From Norana najaformis (lineage: Eukaryota > Annelida > Clitellata > Crassiclitellata > Hormogastridae), in the NCBI GenBank assembly GCA_964023275.1, contig OZ029916.1, forward strand, positions 27,999,587 through 28,063,586: DNA of 64,000 bases, given 5' to 3'. Position numbers and translations under genes: made by a program. Below are positions 1 through 15,200 of the stretch, in pieces (the first letter of the stretch is position 1; every line of letters begins with the position of its first letter). The notes under the pieces were generated by a model. That model was not told the DNA's origin. It worked only from the letters and a program-made list of their open reading frames with translations, and made no database searches.

Positions 1-211
1 GATTGCAATGGAACCTCATCATGATGATGGCACTTTTCTGCAGAATGAGTTCACTATTACAGCATGGATTCAGTCTTCAAGCAACACTATGTCTGGCTGT
101 ATTGTTGCAAAAACATCAGTAGATAGCTCCTTATTGTACTATGCATTGGTAATGGCTACTTTGAATGATGGAACTACTGCTGTAAAATTTCAGTTCCATA
201 AAGACTCACAG
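1..211 (+). CDS. ADGRV1: ADGRV1 exon 1 (window numbering): LamG/pentraxin domain, first part
   Basis: Read in the frame starting at base 2, with no stop. FTITAWIQ and the later YYALV are typical strands of a concanavalin-like LamG/pentraxin fold. The donor is CAG|gtacaa, phase 0. The 5' end of the exon is cut by the window edge. Confidence 0.85.
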
Positions 212-3200
212 GTACAAATTAGTTGCAATCTAAGGAGACATTATTAAGGTGCAGTGAGGTAAGGTTAGGGAAGTGTACAGTTTTAACACTAGTTCTCAGA
301 GGCCTGTTCTTGGGGTTGGACTGAAGCGTGTACATGACATCAGTAAGCCTACAAACAGAGTCTTTTAATGGACTACATGGCTTGATAATGTAGTGCCAAT
401 TTCGTGTGATGTATTGTTATATGAACTTCGGACTGGGAGTTGAAAGAATAACGCAAGACCCATCCACCATGCTAACTTTGCAACATAACACAGCAGATAA
501 TACTATTTTAAAGGATGAAGAGGATAAGATGAAACAAAGTCTTTAATGTAGCTAGTTCACCGAGTGACAATCAACCCAAACTCAAGATATGGGTTGTCTG
601 TGAATATAGAATTTCACTGTTGATTGTCATACATGTAGTTCGCTTGTGACTATAACTGCAAAGTTTCACAGCATCAACTGGTGTAGACTCTAGTTGTTTC
701 CACCACACGATGCAAATCACTGTAAGCAACCATTTAGTAGCTTTACAGATCACTTTTCTTTTTGTAATAAACTTCAGTTCTCATAGTTTTTTCTCGATTT
801 GAGCTGGAGTTCATGGATGAACTTTCATGAGACATGATATGCCTTCAATGAATTCCATACAACTGAAGTAATTACAGTGTGCCTTGCCACTTATCATAGT
901 ATCATCTGCTTAAGGCCAAATTACCAAGAGTCAACTGTTAATTCAGATTTCTATAGCTGGCTACCTGCTTTCTATGTTGTTTCCAAATCAAAGTGGACTG
1001 TTTCCCCAAAGCTTAATATTTATAGTTTTATGGTCTTTGGTGCTGACATATACCTAGATGCGGGCAATTATATAATTAAACATGCATATTTACATCTAAT
1101 CTACAATCGTTTAAGCTTTACAAACAAACTTTACTAACATAGATAACATCTAATGTTGGCAAATGAAAATAAAAGGAGAATCACTACAAGCCTGAAATGG
1201 AAGACAATGCTTATAGCTACTGTAATGTATTATAAGAAGGTAAATAAAGAGCAGCCACACTGGCTTGTAACTTATGTTGCCTTTTAAGCATTGTAGAAAC
1301 AGAAACATTTTAGTAATGAAAAGCTACTAAGAAAGCATTAGAACAGTAGCTGTCCTTGTTTTTATGGTGACATTTAAGGTGGAGTTAGCTGTTAAAGGTT
1401 TACATTATTAAATTATTATATACTGGGACCTGTGGTTTGCAGACCCTGTTGAGCATTACCTTTGGGCTTGACGTGAACATCGCTGATGGTCTCTGGCATT
1501 TTCTCCTTGTGGAGGTCTACAGTGGAATGATTGTGGTATTCTTTGATGGTATTAATCATGGGCAGAGGTAACAGTCTTGACTTTTGATTAACTGGTCTAT
1601 CAGTGACTTGGTGCTGAATTGCTCAAGTATCAACTCCTACTGCAACATCTTATGTAGGACATATAATATGACTTTCTACAGCAATCCTATGGCCTCAACC
1701 CTGCGCATGTTCAATGAATTATTAGCCTCATATGACAGTATTCCCGTGTTGGCTTGATATGCACTACCATATGGGACCATATGCAGGGTATATAAAGTCC
1801 ATATGGGAATATTGTCTTGTGGATTTCATATGTACTAAATATGACATTCCTATTGGGAAATGTTTCACCTCCATTTCTGAGCTTTGAATCCTAGCAAGTC
1901 ATGTTGAGGTTGACATTTTTATGACCAGCCATGTAACAATTTCATTTATCACAGGGACAATGCTAAACATCACCCTCCATAGCTGCCATGCTGTCTCTCT
2001 GCCTGACTTTTGGATCTTGACTTGGAACCAAACCCTTTTTGCCTATCGATTTTGTTTTGACTAAATGCCTGTAAATAAGCTGGTCCCTGTGACATGGCTT
2101 TCGTTGGATGCTGTAGAAATCTCTGGATTACAATTATGATAATGATGGTGAAACATGGTGGTGACAGTAGTGGCAGTGGTGATGGTGGTGGCGGTGGTGG
2201 TGGAGGTGGCATTGATGGTGGCAATAATAAAATGATGATGACATTGGTAGTGATAATCATGATAATGAGGCAGCTGTGGTGGTGTTGATGAAGATGATTA
2301 TGATAATGATCAAGGAAGGCAACAATGACAGTAACAAACTACACTAGTAGTGACAAACTTGACAGACTTTGACGTTGACATACTACACTAGTGATTATTG
2401 TAATCATAAACTCAAGATTTCTACATTGCCCAAAGAAAAGTAAGTGATATAATATCACCAATGATAAGTTGTGATGTTATGTACCTAAGTAAAACGTATC
2501 TTATGTCTTATGTTTAATTTTAGTGCCTTGAACTCATCTCTTCTGAGCAGCACAGTTGCAATGTTTTCAGTTGGAGCAACTAAGTCGGGCCAGAGTCTCT
2601 TTACTGGACTCGTGCAGGATGTCCGAATCTACGATGGAAAACTTGATTCATTGTAAATATTTTTTATTTCTGTATTTATTGCAGTATTTTCCACTGTCTA
2701 ATGACAAAGCATCAATCAGTGCTACTGAGCAACTGAGTGTCCTACACAGTAACTGTCTTTGGGAGTCTTGAACTCCTTACACTGTGTTGGGAGTCTTGAA
2801 CTCCTTACACTGTGTTACAAGGCAAGTGCTCGAACCAGTTGGCTACTGCATCACAATTACATTGTTCTCATCCATTTGATTCCTTGCAGCTGACTTTAGA
2901 CCTGCTTGATTTGTTGCAGAGACTTTTCATTTCAAGATCTTTCATTTTTTTAGCGCTATTTTCTTAGGGCCGGCTTATTATCTGTTTTGATGACATTCTT
3001 TCTGACGGACCACCTGAACCTCATTTCGATAGAATATGGTATGAAAATAAATGTCATAAAAGACAAAGGTTATGTAGGTAAGCAAAAAAGAAGTAACAAC
3101 AGTAAGAATTATATTAAATGATGAAGAGTTGGACCAGTTCAAGCAGTTCAGCTACTTAGGAAGTATGATTACAACAGATGAAAAATGTCATAACGAGATA

Positions 3201-6200
3201 AAAAGAATAGCGATGGGAAAAGACGCTTTTATGAAGAGGAAAGAAGTAATGAGAGGAGAACTGAACAGGAACCTAAAGAAGAGAATGGTCAAAACAATGA
3301 TATGGAGCATGGTCTTATATGGATCAGAAACATGGACAATCAGAACAGAAGACATCAGAAGACTGGAGGCTTTTGAGCTATGGGTATGGCACAGGATGGA
3401 GAAGGTTAGCTGGAAAGAGCTTAAAACAAAGTAAGAGGTGCTTCAACAAGTGGAGGAGAAAAGATCTCTGATGGCTACAATAAGAATGAGACAGAGGAAA
3501 TGGATTGGTCACATACTGAGAGGTGCCTCCTGCAAAATATCATAGATGGAAGAATGGAAGGAAAGAAAAGAAGAGGAAGGTCTAAACAAATGCTACTAGA
3601 CTGGATGATGGTGGATGGATACGGTAAACTGAAGGAGGAGGTTCTACAATGTCAGGAATGGCACCCCTGAATATTCGAACCTGCCCATGGCCAGTGAACT
3701 TGAAGAAGAATAATGAATATGAAAAATTTGTCCTGGTGTAGAGATGGTCAGAACTATTGAAGGGAATGTTTCTCCCCATACTGCATGCAAAAAACACCCT
3801 GTCTATGTTCTCATAATCTTTGGGTTCACTTATTTCATTTTCATGTTTTATGTTCACTGGGAGATATTTATTTAATTTGTATGTGCATTGCTTACTAAGT
3901 GAAATAAATATGAAGTTTTGGAGAAAATTCTGATTATATTGTTTGTATTTATAACCCAGGCTTCTGTTCATAGGTTTCATTTAATGATATGTGAGTTAAC
4001 TGATCGCTCAGGGAGTAATAAATACGCTTATATGAATTAGCACTCACAGTGGGAATGTTTTAACTGACAGTTAAATATGCTGATTTTCGTTCACTTGATA
4101 TTAATAAATATTAATGATTTTTTTATTCAAGACAAATTCAAGAGCTCTTCAAGATGCCATCAGTGAAAGATGTTTCTCTGATATCCGGTTATCTTACCTT
4201 CCATGAACCAGACAGTCATCAGATCATAAGTTTAGCTTCACTGGACAACAACATTGAGGAGCCGAATAAGGTCTTTTCGATCCGATTGGTCTGCACCAAA
4301 GGCCTTGCAGACATCCTATCCACGGATGACACTTCCATATTGACAGGTGCATCTTAAAATATTTTTATTCAGTTATAAATGTAATGGAGCAGATGAGTTT
4401 TGTAGCTCCTATTCAAGGTATTGACTTACACCTAGACCATACTTGGAAAACGGAGACAATTTTCAGAAGAAAGGATGACCAAGAGGTGCAGGTCTATCCA
4501 TAGGAAGACTTATGTGAGTACATAGTCCAGATGCTGAAAATGTGTTAAGTCATTACGGTTCATGCCGTTGCCCTGAACTATGGAACCAGACAACCATGGT
4601 TCACAATGATGAACCAGAGTTCACTTGTCTTTTCACAAATTGATGATATTAAAAGTCAATGAGTACATAATTTTTCTAATATTGTAGTGCTGAAGAGTGA
4701 CAATGCCAACGGTCTGTTTGGTTTTGTTGGCACATATTTCCCGTTGACCATAGACATATTGGATGGTCCAGTTGCATGTCCTGTGCAGCGGCGCAAGGGA
4801 TCTTTTGACTTTGTTACACTTTCCTGGATGGTCATGCAAAATGCCTCTGACATGACATCGCTACCAACGAATGAATTTACCAACGTCACCGGAGTCGTTG
4901 TCTTTCATCCCGGACAACGTTTTACCGTCAGTATATTCAGCAATTCTAGACAGCTGCTCAAATGACTCATTATTGCCAACATAGTAGTTCTTTTACCACC
5001 TTTTTTGTGTATAACATCATTAAATGTCTGCCTCATCCAGTCATTCATTTTCTACTATAAAGATTGAATTTCTATTTTTTACTATAGTTTGCAGTGTTTC
5101 TTTTCTCAGCAAATTGTATGCATATGGCTTTGTTTGCATCTGGTTTTGCAGAATAGTGCCTCATGTTTGCTGAAGCCTTCATTAGAACTCTATCTCTTAA
5201 AATGATCCATAGTTTGGCATAGTTGTTTAGCCATCAGAAATAATCTGAGAAAACCTTGATTGGTAATTTTCCTTGAGTGCACATGAAATAGCAGTAAGAT
5301 GACAGTACAGATATACCATTACTGGCAATCAGAAACAGGAGAAGGAAATGCTTGTTCAACACTGCTGCATGTACGTGTACTGCCGCAATGCTATTACTTG
5401 TGCAAATGAGTTGGCTAACGTGTAATGCCAGTCTGTGCACCACGCATTAATGATTCTGTGCCTTAATTTGGTATTGTTGGGAGGCGTGTTACATTGCCAC
5501 ATGTTAACCGAACTAGCTCGTTAATGGAACGTGCGTTACTGGACTTCTACTGCATATATCTGGAGAGTAAAAATTTGACGAGTCAACCTTCCGACCCATT
5601 TGTAGCAAAATTCTGTTAAAACCAGGTTTTAGTAGCTATAATAATGAATAATCATGGTCAAAGTACTTACGATATTTTTTAGAACATTACGCTGAGTCTG
5701 TACGATGATGGGTTACCCAAGCTGACAGAATACTTGATGCTGATCTTAGCATCAGCCATTTCTGGTGATGGATTAGTCGGATCAACTCCAACCAGTGGAG
5801 CCAGCATTGACCCAATTACAAGCAGTCTGAGTCTCACAATCCAACCAAGGAATTATCCCTACGGCCTTCTACAGTTTTCGTCTGACACTTTTCCTCCAAA
5901 TGCTACTGACCCCAGAATTCTTCCAGCTGTTGGCAAAATCCAGGTAAAGTTTTAATTGACTTGGAAATCTCAGAATCCAATAATTAAAAAGAGCAAAATA
6001 GTGTTCAGACTTGCAGTTGGATCATCTTATGCTGTTCAACTTTGTTGTCATATTTGATTCAGAGCATTGTTTCATGCTGAGTTTGGTTGTTGTTGTCGTT
6101 TACATGGACAGAGATTTGTAAGTGAAGACATTGGTGTCGTTTGTCTTCTGGTCGTGAGGGCACAAGGTATTCTGGGATTTGTCTCCGCTGAATGGAAGAC

Positions 6201-9200
6201 AGTGGATGGAACAGCCAAGAGCTCTGGAAAAATATCACTTGATTACGTGGTACTGTGCTCTGTTATTGATAATCTACATTTCCTGTTGGCTTGGTGTATA
6301 TTTGTTTCATATGTAAAATAGAGCTGAATTCAATTGGTTAAAGTCGGTGTTTGACTCATGATAAGGTTTTGTAAATTGCCCTGACCGTTTAGGCCTGCCT
6401 CTAATGTTAAGTAATTTCTGGTTGAATTTTCGTGATTGTTATGATCTGTATAGGTACTTGAGAAAATTAAGATGTTCAATTCTTGTATGACCTGATCACT
6501 TGTATAAATCTGAAAAATGTTAGTAAAACCAAATGCTTAAGTTATTGTTTGAATTTACCAGTAGTTAAGAAACTTTGCCCTAACACAGTAACCTTGAGCA
6601 TGATTCATGAAACCTTCAGACTGTTCTTCGTAGAAACATAAAACAGATGCTTCAGCCATTCTATACCATGTAATGCATATTTGTCAAATGCACGTGAAGA
6701 TAGTTTATGTAGTTATTTTACTTATGGTTCTTATTTCTGTTAGTCCACTGCCGGCCAGCTGACAATGATGCCTGGCCAGAGATATGCTTACGTCAACATC
6801 ACGGTATTGGTTCCACCTTCTCCTCTTGGAGAACGCCAATTTGAGGTCATCTTACTCAATCCAAAAGGTGGAGCAGGATTAGGAGTGGGCTCTACAATAA
6901 CTGTCACTATAGAAGCATCGAGGCTGGCATCTGGAGTTTTCCAGTTTGATGATTTATCCTTACTTGTAACGGTGGAAGAAGTCACAGGGACTGTGGCCGA
7001 GTTTAATGTAAGTGGTGCAGCCTTTGTTTGAGATATGATCATAAGTTTGATGCACACAAAACTTTTGAGAATAGCTCACGTGACTAGTTTCTGCTTTTGC
7101 CCAAAATATTTTGGGAATGAACTTTCTGATAAGAATCAAGACTCTTGAATTCTGGTCAGACAATCAACATGGATCACATGTACACTTGTTGGCAATCGTG
7201 TAAAGGCAAATGAGAGACACTCTATTATTGTAATGGTAATCATAATCTTGAGATTTCTACAACACCCAAAAAAGTTAAGTTACAGGTACCATCTCATTCA
7301 CAGGTACTAAGTCAAAACAAAATCGATAGGCAGGTAAGAGAATAGAATAATAGATAATAGAAGGCAATAAAAGTTTAACTTGCCCTTAGTGTCCTTCATT
7401 GGCAATACAGCTCTAAAATGTTACTACCCACATGGTAAGCCAGCACGCGCATGGTGAAAAAATTAGGAAACATTGCTCCTAACTTCCATTTTTACTTGCT
7501 TACATCTTGCTTCCTTGCCTATATTCCTGCTTACCTGCATACTTCCTGCTTACTGGCCTGCTCTCTGGTATAATTACATGTTTCCTCACCTACATGCCCA
7601 AATTCAGGTTCAATTGCCTACTGTCGTCCTTAGTTGTGGAGTTTTTTACAAGTCTGACTGCCTTTGACACTATCTGTGTAGTTCCAGAAAAGCTTTTGGT
7701 ATGATCAGTTATATCTGTGGTGATTATCTTTTACAAAATAAAGCTAACATATATATTATATTGATTCGGCCAGTGTGACATATATATATATATATATATA
7801 TATATAAATGTATATAGATCAGTTAAAACTGCAGGATTAACGTAGTGTGCAAAACACTGAGGGCTTTGTGAAACAATGACATAAATTTTGAGGTGGACAA
7901 TGAAACAGTCTGACTGCTAAATGGAAGAAAGGACATGATTCCATATTACTATATTGTAGCAACCGCAAAACAAGGTAAAGCGCTTAAGATGTCAGATGTA
8001 AGATGTCTGGAAGATGTTTAGAAACACCCAGAATTGGGTTTCTATAAAAAATGGCCTTTCTGTGAAGTCATTACTACTGCATGCTTAAATCTATTGAACT
8101 TTACAGTTTAGACTGAAATCTTTTGAAATCTTCCTTTCTGTTTCCAGAGTTTTATTAATTCTTTCTGAATTTTAGGTCATACGCCTCCGTGGTGGCATTG
8201 ATTTGGCCAGTGTGACTTGGCAGTTCCTGTCAGGAAGCAGTTACCCAGATCTCAGTAACACGAATGGTGTAATTTATTTTGCTTCTGGTCAGTTGTCATC
8301 ATCGTTTAATGTGCTGATTGTGAATGACGGAGTTCCTTCATTAGATCACACATACACTCTCCAGCTGACTAACACCACTCGGGTAAAGTCTATGAGCATA
8401 TAATGCAAGCAGAATTTTTTTAGCATCTGTCTTATCAAAAGTTTTGAGATCAGAATAGAGATTTGGTCATTTCTCAGATGCACTGATGATTGGACTGTGA
8501 TTGCAAATTGTGGACTGCTTTTCCATTTGAAATGTATTTCATATTTTAAAAATGCTTCTGATATTTGGGAACTGTTACCAGTGTTTTGAGACTGCTACTG
8601 CTATCTGTTGTCATTACCTTAATGATTGAAACAATAATTGAATTAATATATGATCACTAAATGATGTATTTCCAAAAGCCTGATGTGGTTTCTGGCAGGG
8701 TTTTCTTGGAGAAGTTGATAAACTGTTTGCAAATCTAACCGTTCTGGCAAGTAATGACCCATATGGAGTGTTTGTTATTTCATCTACCACCCGCTACTTG
8801 GAAGTGCAAAGCGAGGCAGCAAGTAAATGTTGCTTGTGTTTCTCGAAATTTACTGTTTGCAATTATCTGGACGGGGAGAGTCCTTGTTCTAGTTGTTGTT
8901 ACGACATTTTGTTGTTTACAGCATTTTGTTGTTTTTTTACTTAAAAGAATGTTTAAGTTCTGACCAGTTTGGCAAGGACCTTGGTTTGAAGCTAGGTGTT
9001 CTTTTCCCTTTTCTTGATGCCTTGTGCACTGGACAGCAGCATCTCAAAAGTCTTGCTGGATCAGATCAGATTTTGTGTTGTTATTATTGCTTTTAATGTT
9101 TTGGTTTTAGGGTGCTGTTGACTTTGTTGCATTTCTTTCTGACCTTTAGTAGCTTTATGAAATAATAAATAGTAGCTTCCATAGCACCTTCCATAGCACT

Positions 9201-12200
9201 ACCGTCCAATGCTCTAGGCATCACCTGATGGTGCACCAGAATCAAGCTAAAAATCAGGTCAATTTCCAGATGGTCACTCTGAAAGAAGAAATGTGGAATT
9301 ACTGTACTGCTTTATGTTATCTTTCATAAATTAGTGGTATAAGTTTTTGATACATTGACTGCTAGAAGCAGAACTGCTGAAAATTTTTAAATGCAGGATC
9401 TGAAAAATATGTTTAGCAAGTTTAATATTCCTTTATTTCTGCTACAGTTCATTTGTATTCATATATACAGATGTTTCCATCATTGTTGAGAGGAAGAAGA
9501 ACTCTGGGTTATTTGGCTCAGTGATTGTCAACTATGCCACTGTCAGTCCAACTGAAACGTATCCATACATTCCTAGTAATGTTCTCCGTGCAGATTATGC
9601 AGACTATGACTACACCACTGGATTTTTATTTTTTCCCTTGAGCAGCACAACAGCTGCATTTAATATTTCATTGAAGGCTGACAACAGACCGGAACTGGAT
9701 CAGTCCATTTTTGTTCGTCTGACTTCTGTCTCTTTGGCAAAAGGGGAACAAACCAGACCAGGTAGGGTGTTTGTTGGTCGTCGTTTCAGCTTTTCTTGTC
9801 ATTGTTACCGTCATCTTTATTTTATTTATTGACTGGCAAGATAGAGTAGCATGGAAGGGAACAATTAAATGTGCAGCAGACACTGTAGGCTCTCAGCCCA
9901 TGAACAGTGATGATGAAGATGATGATGACAACGACGACGATAACGATGACCTTGAATTTTTTATGTAATTACAGAGTATTCATCAACTGATGTTGATAAG
10001 CCATTGTACAGTAAAAACTTGTTTGAAATCCCTTTGCAGCAACTGTCTCAGGGAAGCTCTGAGCTGGACTCGTGATGTCACAGATGTCACTTTACCATTG
10101 CTGCTTTCATTTTCATGATCATTAATCACACCTCAGTATTATACAGAACAATGGCAGAATGAAAAAGAGGTCTGAAGCTGTGGAAATATTGTGTTTGTTG
10201 GACATGGAGAATTGGACCAGAAGTTGGATTAAACAAAGATGCTCATTTATGTTGAGAAGTGGTTGGCTAGTTTCTGAGACGCTTTACTTACCACTGTATG
10301 AGATAATGTAACGGTAAAAGAAGAGGTATGAATATTGGCTCCTAAAATGCTGAGTGAATTGGGAATAAATTGAGTCTATTTGGGTGACCCAGATCAGTCC
10401 TTAAACCCTTTGTTCCTTTGTTAAGTCCATGGGCTCACTGCTCGTTGGTGTCAATCGCACACCTCCATACTACATTTTGTCATCATCATCATCATTCATC
10501 ATCATCAATCATCATCATCATCATCATCTGTTCATCCACTGCAAACTTGTTCCCTTTGCACCTGTGAAACAGACATTATTAAATCAGTTATGTAGTAACT
10601 GTGAAACTTTATTGTAGTGGTAAATTCGCCAAGACTTGGAAATGTCCTCGAGACCTATGCCCAGATTGTCATCAAAGAACACAACAACCCAAATGGAGTC
10701 TTACAACTTTCTAACAGCAGCATTCGAACCACCATGGACCATTCTGGTCCAGTTGTTTACGTTCTTCGGACTGGTGGTTCATTTGGTAGGGTAAGTTAGG
10801 TTGTTGTTTTTACTTTAATTCAAATGCGCGTTGTTATGTGTTTTTTGGCGTGGTGTGTTAATGTGGTTTTTGGGTTTGAGAAATGTGTTTATTTTGGAAA
10901 TGTAGGCAACAGGTAGGCTTTGTGGTTCACTGGGTGGTGGCATTTGGTTGTTTCATTGTGGTTCTGTGGGTTCATTGGGTATGTTACCTATTTCAAAGTT
11001 GGTATGGTAAAGCTAAGTGGTTATTCATTTTAGGAATTCTTGCTTTTTGTTTTTATGTTAAGCTTTTTGATTAATATCATAGTAGTAAGTCTTGTTTTTT
11101 CTGCTACAAAACCTGTGGGAATTGCTTTGAGAGACAAATTTAATGTGCATTTGTGCAGGTATACCTGAAGAGCAACTGTTGGGCAATGCACTGCATGTTT
11201 AATGCATGTTGTTATGTTGGTGATTTTGCTTCAGGTGAGCGTTCGTTTTGAGGCAATCTCTGGCACTGCAGTACTTGGCAAGGATTTCAGCGTCTCTTCA
11301 GACAGAGTAACTCTTGGTGATGGGGAAACGAGCGCGCCTGTTCCTGTGGTGATCATCAATAACCTGGTTCCTCAGCTGGAGCATTCCTTCACCATTCGCC
11401 TTCTTAATGAAACAACTGGTGGAGCAAGACTTGGTCTTGTGACTCAAACCATAGTCACAGTTGAAGATTATGATTATCCACATGGCATATTTGGTAGGAG
11501 AAATGAACGAATGATTTCTTATTAAGGCATAGTACTGTATTCTTTTTGCATTCTTGTGGTTAGGGTGCCTATTTTTGATACAGCTAAACTTTAATAACTT
11601 ATTTATTTGCATAATGTCTTGTTTGTAATATTAAAAACAAAATCAGTGTTTCGGAATGGCGTGCAGAAGGTATAGGCAGGCTAGACTGCATCAAACTCAA
11701 ATTTAAGTCTCAATTAAAAGCAAGAGTTTTTGTCCTTGAAGGCTGTGATTTGCAATTGTCACTAAAAGTTCGTGAACCTTTATCCATTGGAAGCATAGTA
11801 CTGAGTATTTATAAGAGATTCTGTAAGGTGCAATATAAAGTTCTCTTACTACTAATATGAAAAAATTACGTGCAATGTGTGTCTGATGTTTCGTCATGTT
11901 TATTGTACATTATATTTTTCATGATGTTGCTAAGTTTGGTTTATGTTCAGCTTTTGAAGGCACTCTTGCAGTGGTAAATGAACCAAAAAGTGATGAACTG
12001 AACACGTATACTTTGAGTGTACAAAGAACCCATGGAACATTCGGGGTTGTGGAGGTCTCATGGTTTGCTTCAATCGTTGGTAATGCATTCTGCACATTGC
12101 TATTTGCTTATCATTACGTTTGCACATTCAACTTAACACAAATTTATGATTAAATAGTTTTGGCTTACTGATAACAAGTGATATTGCATGCAGCCCTAGT

Positions 12201-15200
12201 TTGTCTAGGTCTTTCCAATTTAGTCATCATCCTTCACTAAAATGCACTGTTGAGGAGACATAGTTCAGTGTCTTAGAAAGATTCTTAAAAGCCACTTTAT
12301 GAATACCAAAACATATACATATATACACACATATATACATACATACACACATGCATACACACACACATTCTCTGCAATTTTTGTAATGTGACACTGAGAA
12401 ATTTAAACTTTAACTTGCATCTGTTTGCTAAAGTGAGGAGAATTTCATTGGTTGTATATTCTTTTTGTTTGGTTATTAGGTGAGACAAGCATCAAAGGAA
12501 TAAACCCCACATCTGGGAAAGTCTTCTTTACAAGCTCTGATGCTCAAGAGCAAGTGACTGTGAACATTTTGCCAGTTGATCCTAATCAGGTTTTAAAGGT
12601 GAATTATGAACTTTCTTTAAGTTGAAAGTGTGATAGTCTAGTGGTTAGTGTGCTGGACGGTCAGCCCAGAGTTTAGGGATTCAAATCCCAGCCAGGACAG
12701 AAAGATATTTGAAGATTTCTGTTCCATGAGTGCCCTCTAGCAACCTTAACTACAAAATTAGTACTTTGACCATACACAGTCAGTGGGAAGGTCAGGGGTT
12801 GAGGGAGAAGACTGTGTACCAAATTCATGAGACTAAGAAAATGGAGTCACTAACACTTAGGGCACATAGTGCATCTCTGGGTAGGTTTAAGGGTCTGATC
12901 TGCTTAACTTGGAAGGAGTTTTATGTAATGTAACTGAACATTTTTGCAGCACCTCTGCAGAAACTGTAGCATTGATTTGTACAACAGGTTGCACGGGAGA
13001 ATCATGTTATATGCATAAAGGGATTGTAAAAGTTCTTTGCAGCCCAAAGAATGTCCTTCTGGAAAAGTTGACTTGTGGGACTGTTTTATTCAAAAGTTTA
13101 AATTAGTTAACCAGGTTTTTCTTATGCAAAAGTTAAATTTGTAATTTGATTGGAAAAATATGAAAGAATGTCTCCAGTCTTTGGAAGAATGTCCTTTACA
13201 GAGGACATGCAAACATCCATGTACTTTGTATGTGACAGGATATAACACTGACAATTGCTAATGCAACCAATGGTGGTACAGTGGATACCAGCAAAAACAA
13301 ATTTGTCATCAGAGTGATACCAATTTCAAGTCCCTATGGATCAGTTCTTTTCTCTCAGAATAGCTATGATGTTGTGGAACCGATTCAGTCTACTGTTCAG
13401 AATATCTCATTGTCTCGAATGTAAGTGCATCTAAATTGTGTGTGTGCATTAAAACTCTTATATGGTGCCTTTTAAAAAAGCTCTCAAAGGTGCTGCACAC
13501 AGAGCTGTCTTGAATGGTTATTCAGTGAATGTTCAAACTATGTGCAACATCTGAAAGCTACGTTGTTAGAAAATTGTAACTTTATACTGTTTTGTGATAG
13601 AAACATGCAGTTTTCACCTAATTATTCAGCAATTCCAGCCCAGCCATTGCAGTTTCAAACTCAGTTTTGATTTTTCGTCATTGTGAGGGTTTTCTCATGC
13701 ATGGTCACATATAAATGTGGAATATTTGTGACGTGGTATTTTAAATGTTCATTTCACGAAGCAATGGAACTTATGGTACACTGAGAGTCTTCTACATAAT
13801 GGAGGGTGCTGATGTTTTGAAAGAGGCAGCAGCAGATGGCAACTCTGTCTTTGACTACTATCGTTCCCCATTGTCTGTTAACGTCATCGCAGTTGGAACC
13901 GTTTGGAACGTTAGAACAGAGACGGATCCACTACTGGTCAGACTTTTCTATTATATGTTGTTATGTCTGAATTTATATTCAGCCACCATTTAGCGACTAA
14001 GCATTGTTAGCGGAACAATGCAGTTGACTATGAGGAACTTGCTCAAGGTCTTTATACAGCAACCCAGAGCTTTCACTAAGTTGCTGTGTCATACACTACC
14101 AGACCAACTCTGCATCTATTTGAATGTTTGTCGTTGCTATATTTATGTCTAGATTCTTTCTACCTAACACCAAGGAATTATGCTGTATTTTCTCTTCAAC
14201 CATTGCTAGAGTTTTTTGCTTAATTTGTAAACTGCCTGTGTCCCATAGTCGAATGTAAGGGAAGAACTCATTTTATACTCCTAAAGTCCCTTGAACTGGC
14301 AGAGGACAAATTCCATGGTTCTGGGAGTGGGACCAGTTCATTGCAGGACTTGCCGTTTGCTTCCCAGCTGATACTGCTTATTGACAAAAACTTGCCCTGG
14401 GTTATTATACGGAGTTTGTTCAGTAGGTTTGAACTTGTACTAGTAGATAGTTTAATTTAGGTTGATGATCAGAAAAATAATATTTTCATGATCTTGGCTT
14501 CTATTTTGCGAGCCTAACCCATGGTCTCTGCTGTTAACGTTTCTGTAGGCATGTGCAACTTACTGTCTCCTTAATCGATCCTGCCAATCATTTGTATTCG
14601 TTCAGCAAAGGTCTGATTGTAGCTGGTTTCCTCCTCTCATTTCTCCATCTCTGGAGAATCGAACTGGTTATGCATTTTATGCAAAAATTCCAGACAAGGT
14701 ATTCTCTGTCAGTGGTTTGTTTATATGTGATGTAATTTTATACAATACTACCTTTAAAAATGCAGAAAGAACTGCATATGTAAAGATAAAGGTAACACAT
14801 TTGTTTACATGTATCTATAGAAACCCTGAGAAGTATGGTCTCAAGGTTGGAGGATCAGTTAGATAGCCATGTGTGCAGTGATTTTGGGAGGTACTTTTTG
14901 ACAATGACAGAACACCGTATTAACCTCGCTAACTTTTGTTGGCAGCCAATAATCATACATGGCTGTCCAGATATCTGTCCAGATATCCAAAGATCTGAAA
15001 TATGTATCAGATCAGGAACATATCGTGATATGTATCAGTCAGAATAGTATGGATATGCAGTGAATTTTGCTCTGAAAGAAGCTTTACAATAAGACTCCAG
15101 AAACTGAAACATGAGCAGATATTATTTATTAGTATTAGTTTCAGTTATAGTTTTAACACCTGAGTTTTAGTTTTATTTCGTTATAATTTTTGGTTGAGGT

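Noticed and set aside
1970..2260. Minus-strand proline-rich open frame
   Set aside because: Created by the GGT microsatellite read in reverse; no motif, no splice support.
10425..10530. LINE 3' end similar to that at 31566
   Set aside because: The words GGGCTCACTGCTCGTTGGTG and GGGCTCAGTGCCCGTAGGTG look alike and both lie near (CAT)n, but the order is reversed and similarity stops at once.
12632..12690. A functional tRNA gene
   Set aside because: Box A and B are present but the acceptor stem does not pair and there is no clear anticodon arm; several diverged copies show it is a SINE head.
14553..14735. Alternative frame of exon 18 (HVQLTVSLIDPAN...)
   Set aside because: It resembles a Calx-beta strand, but entering it from exon 17 would need a phase change, and it has no in-phase exit to exon 19.
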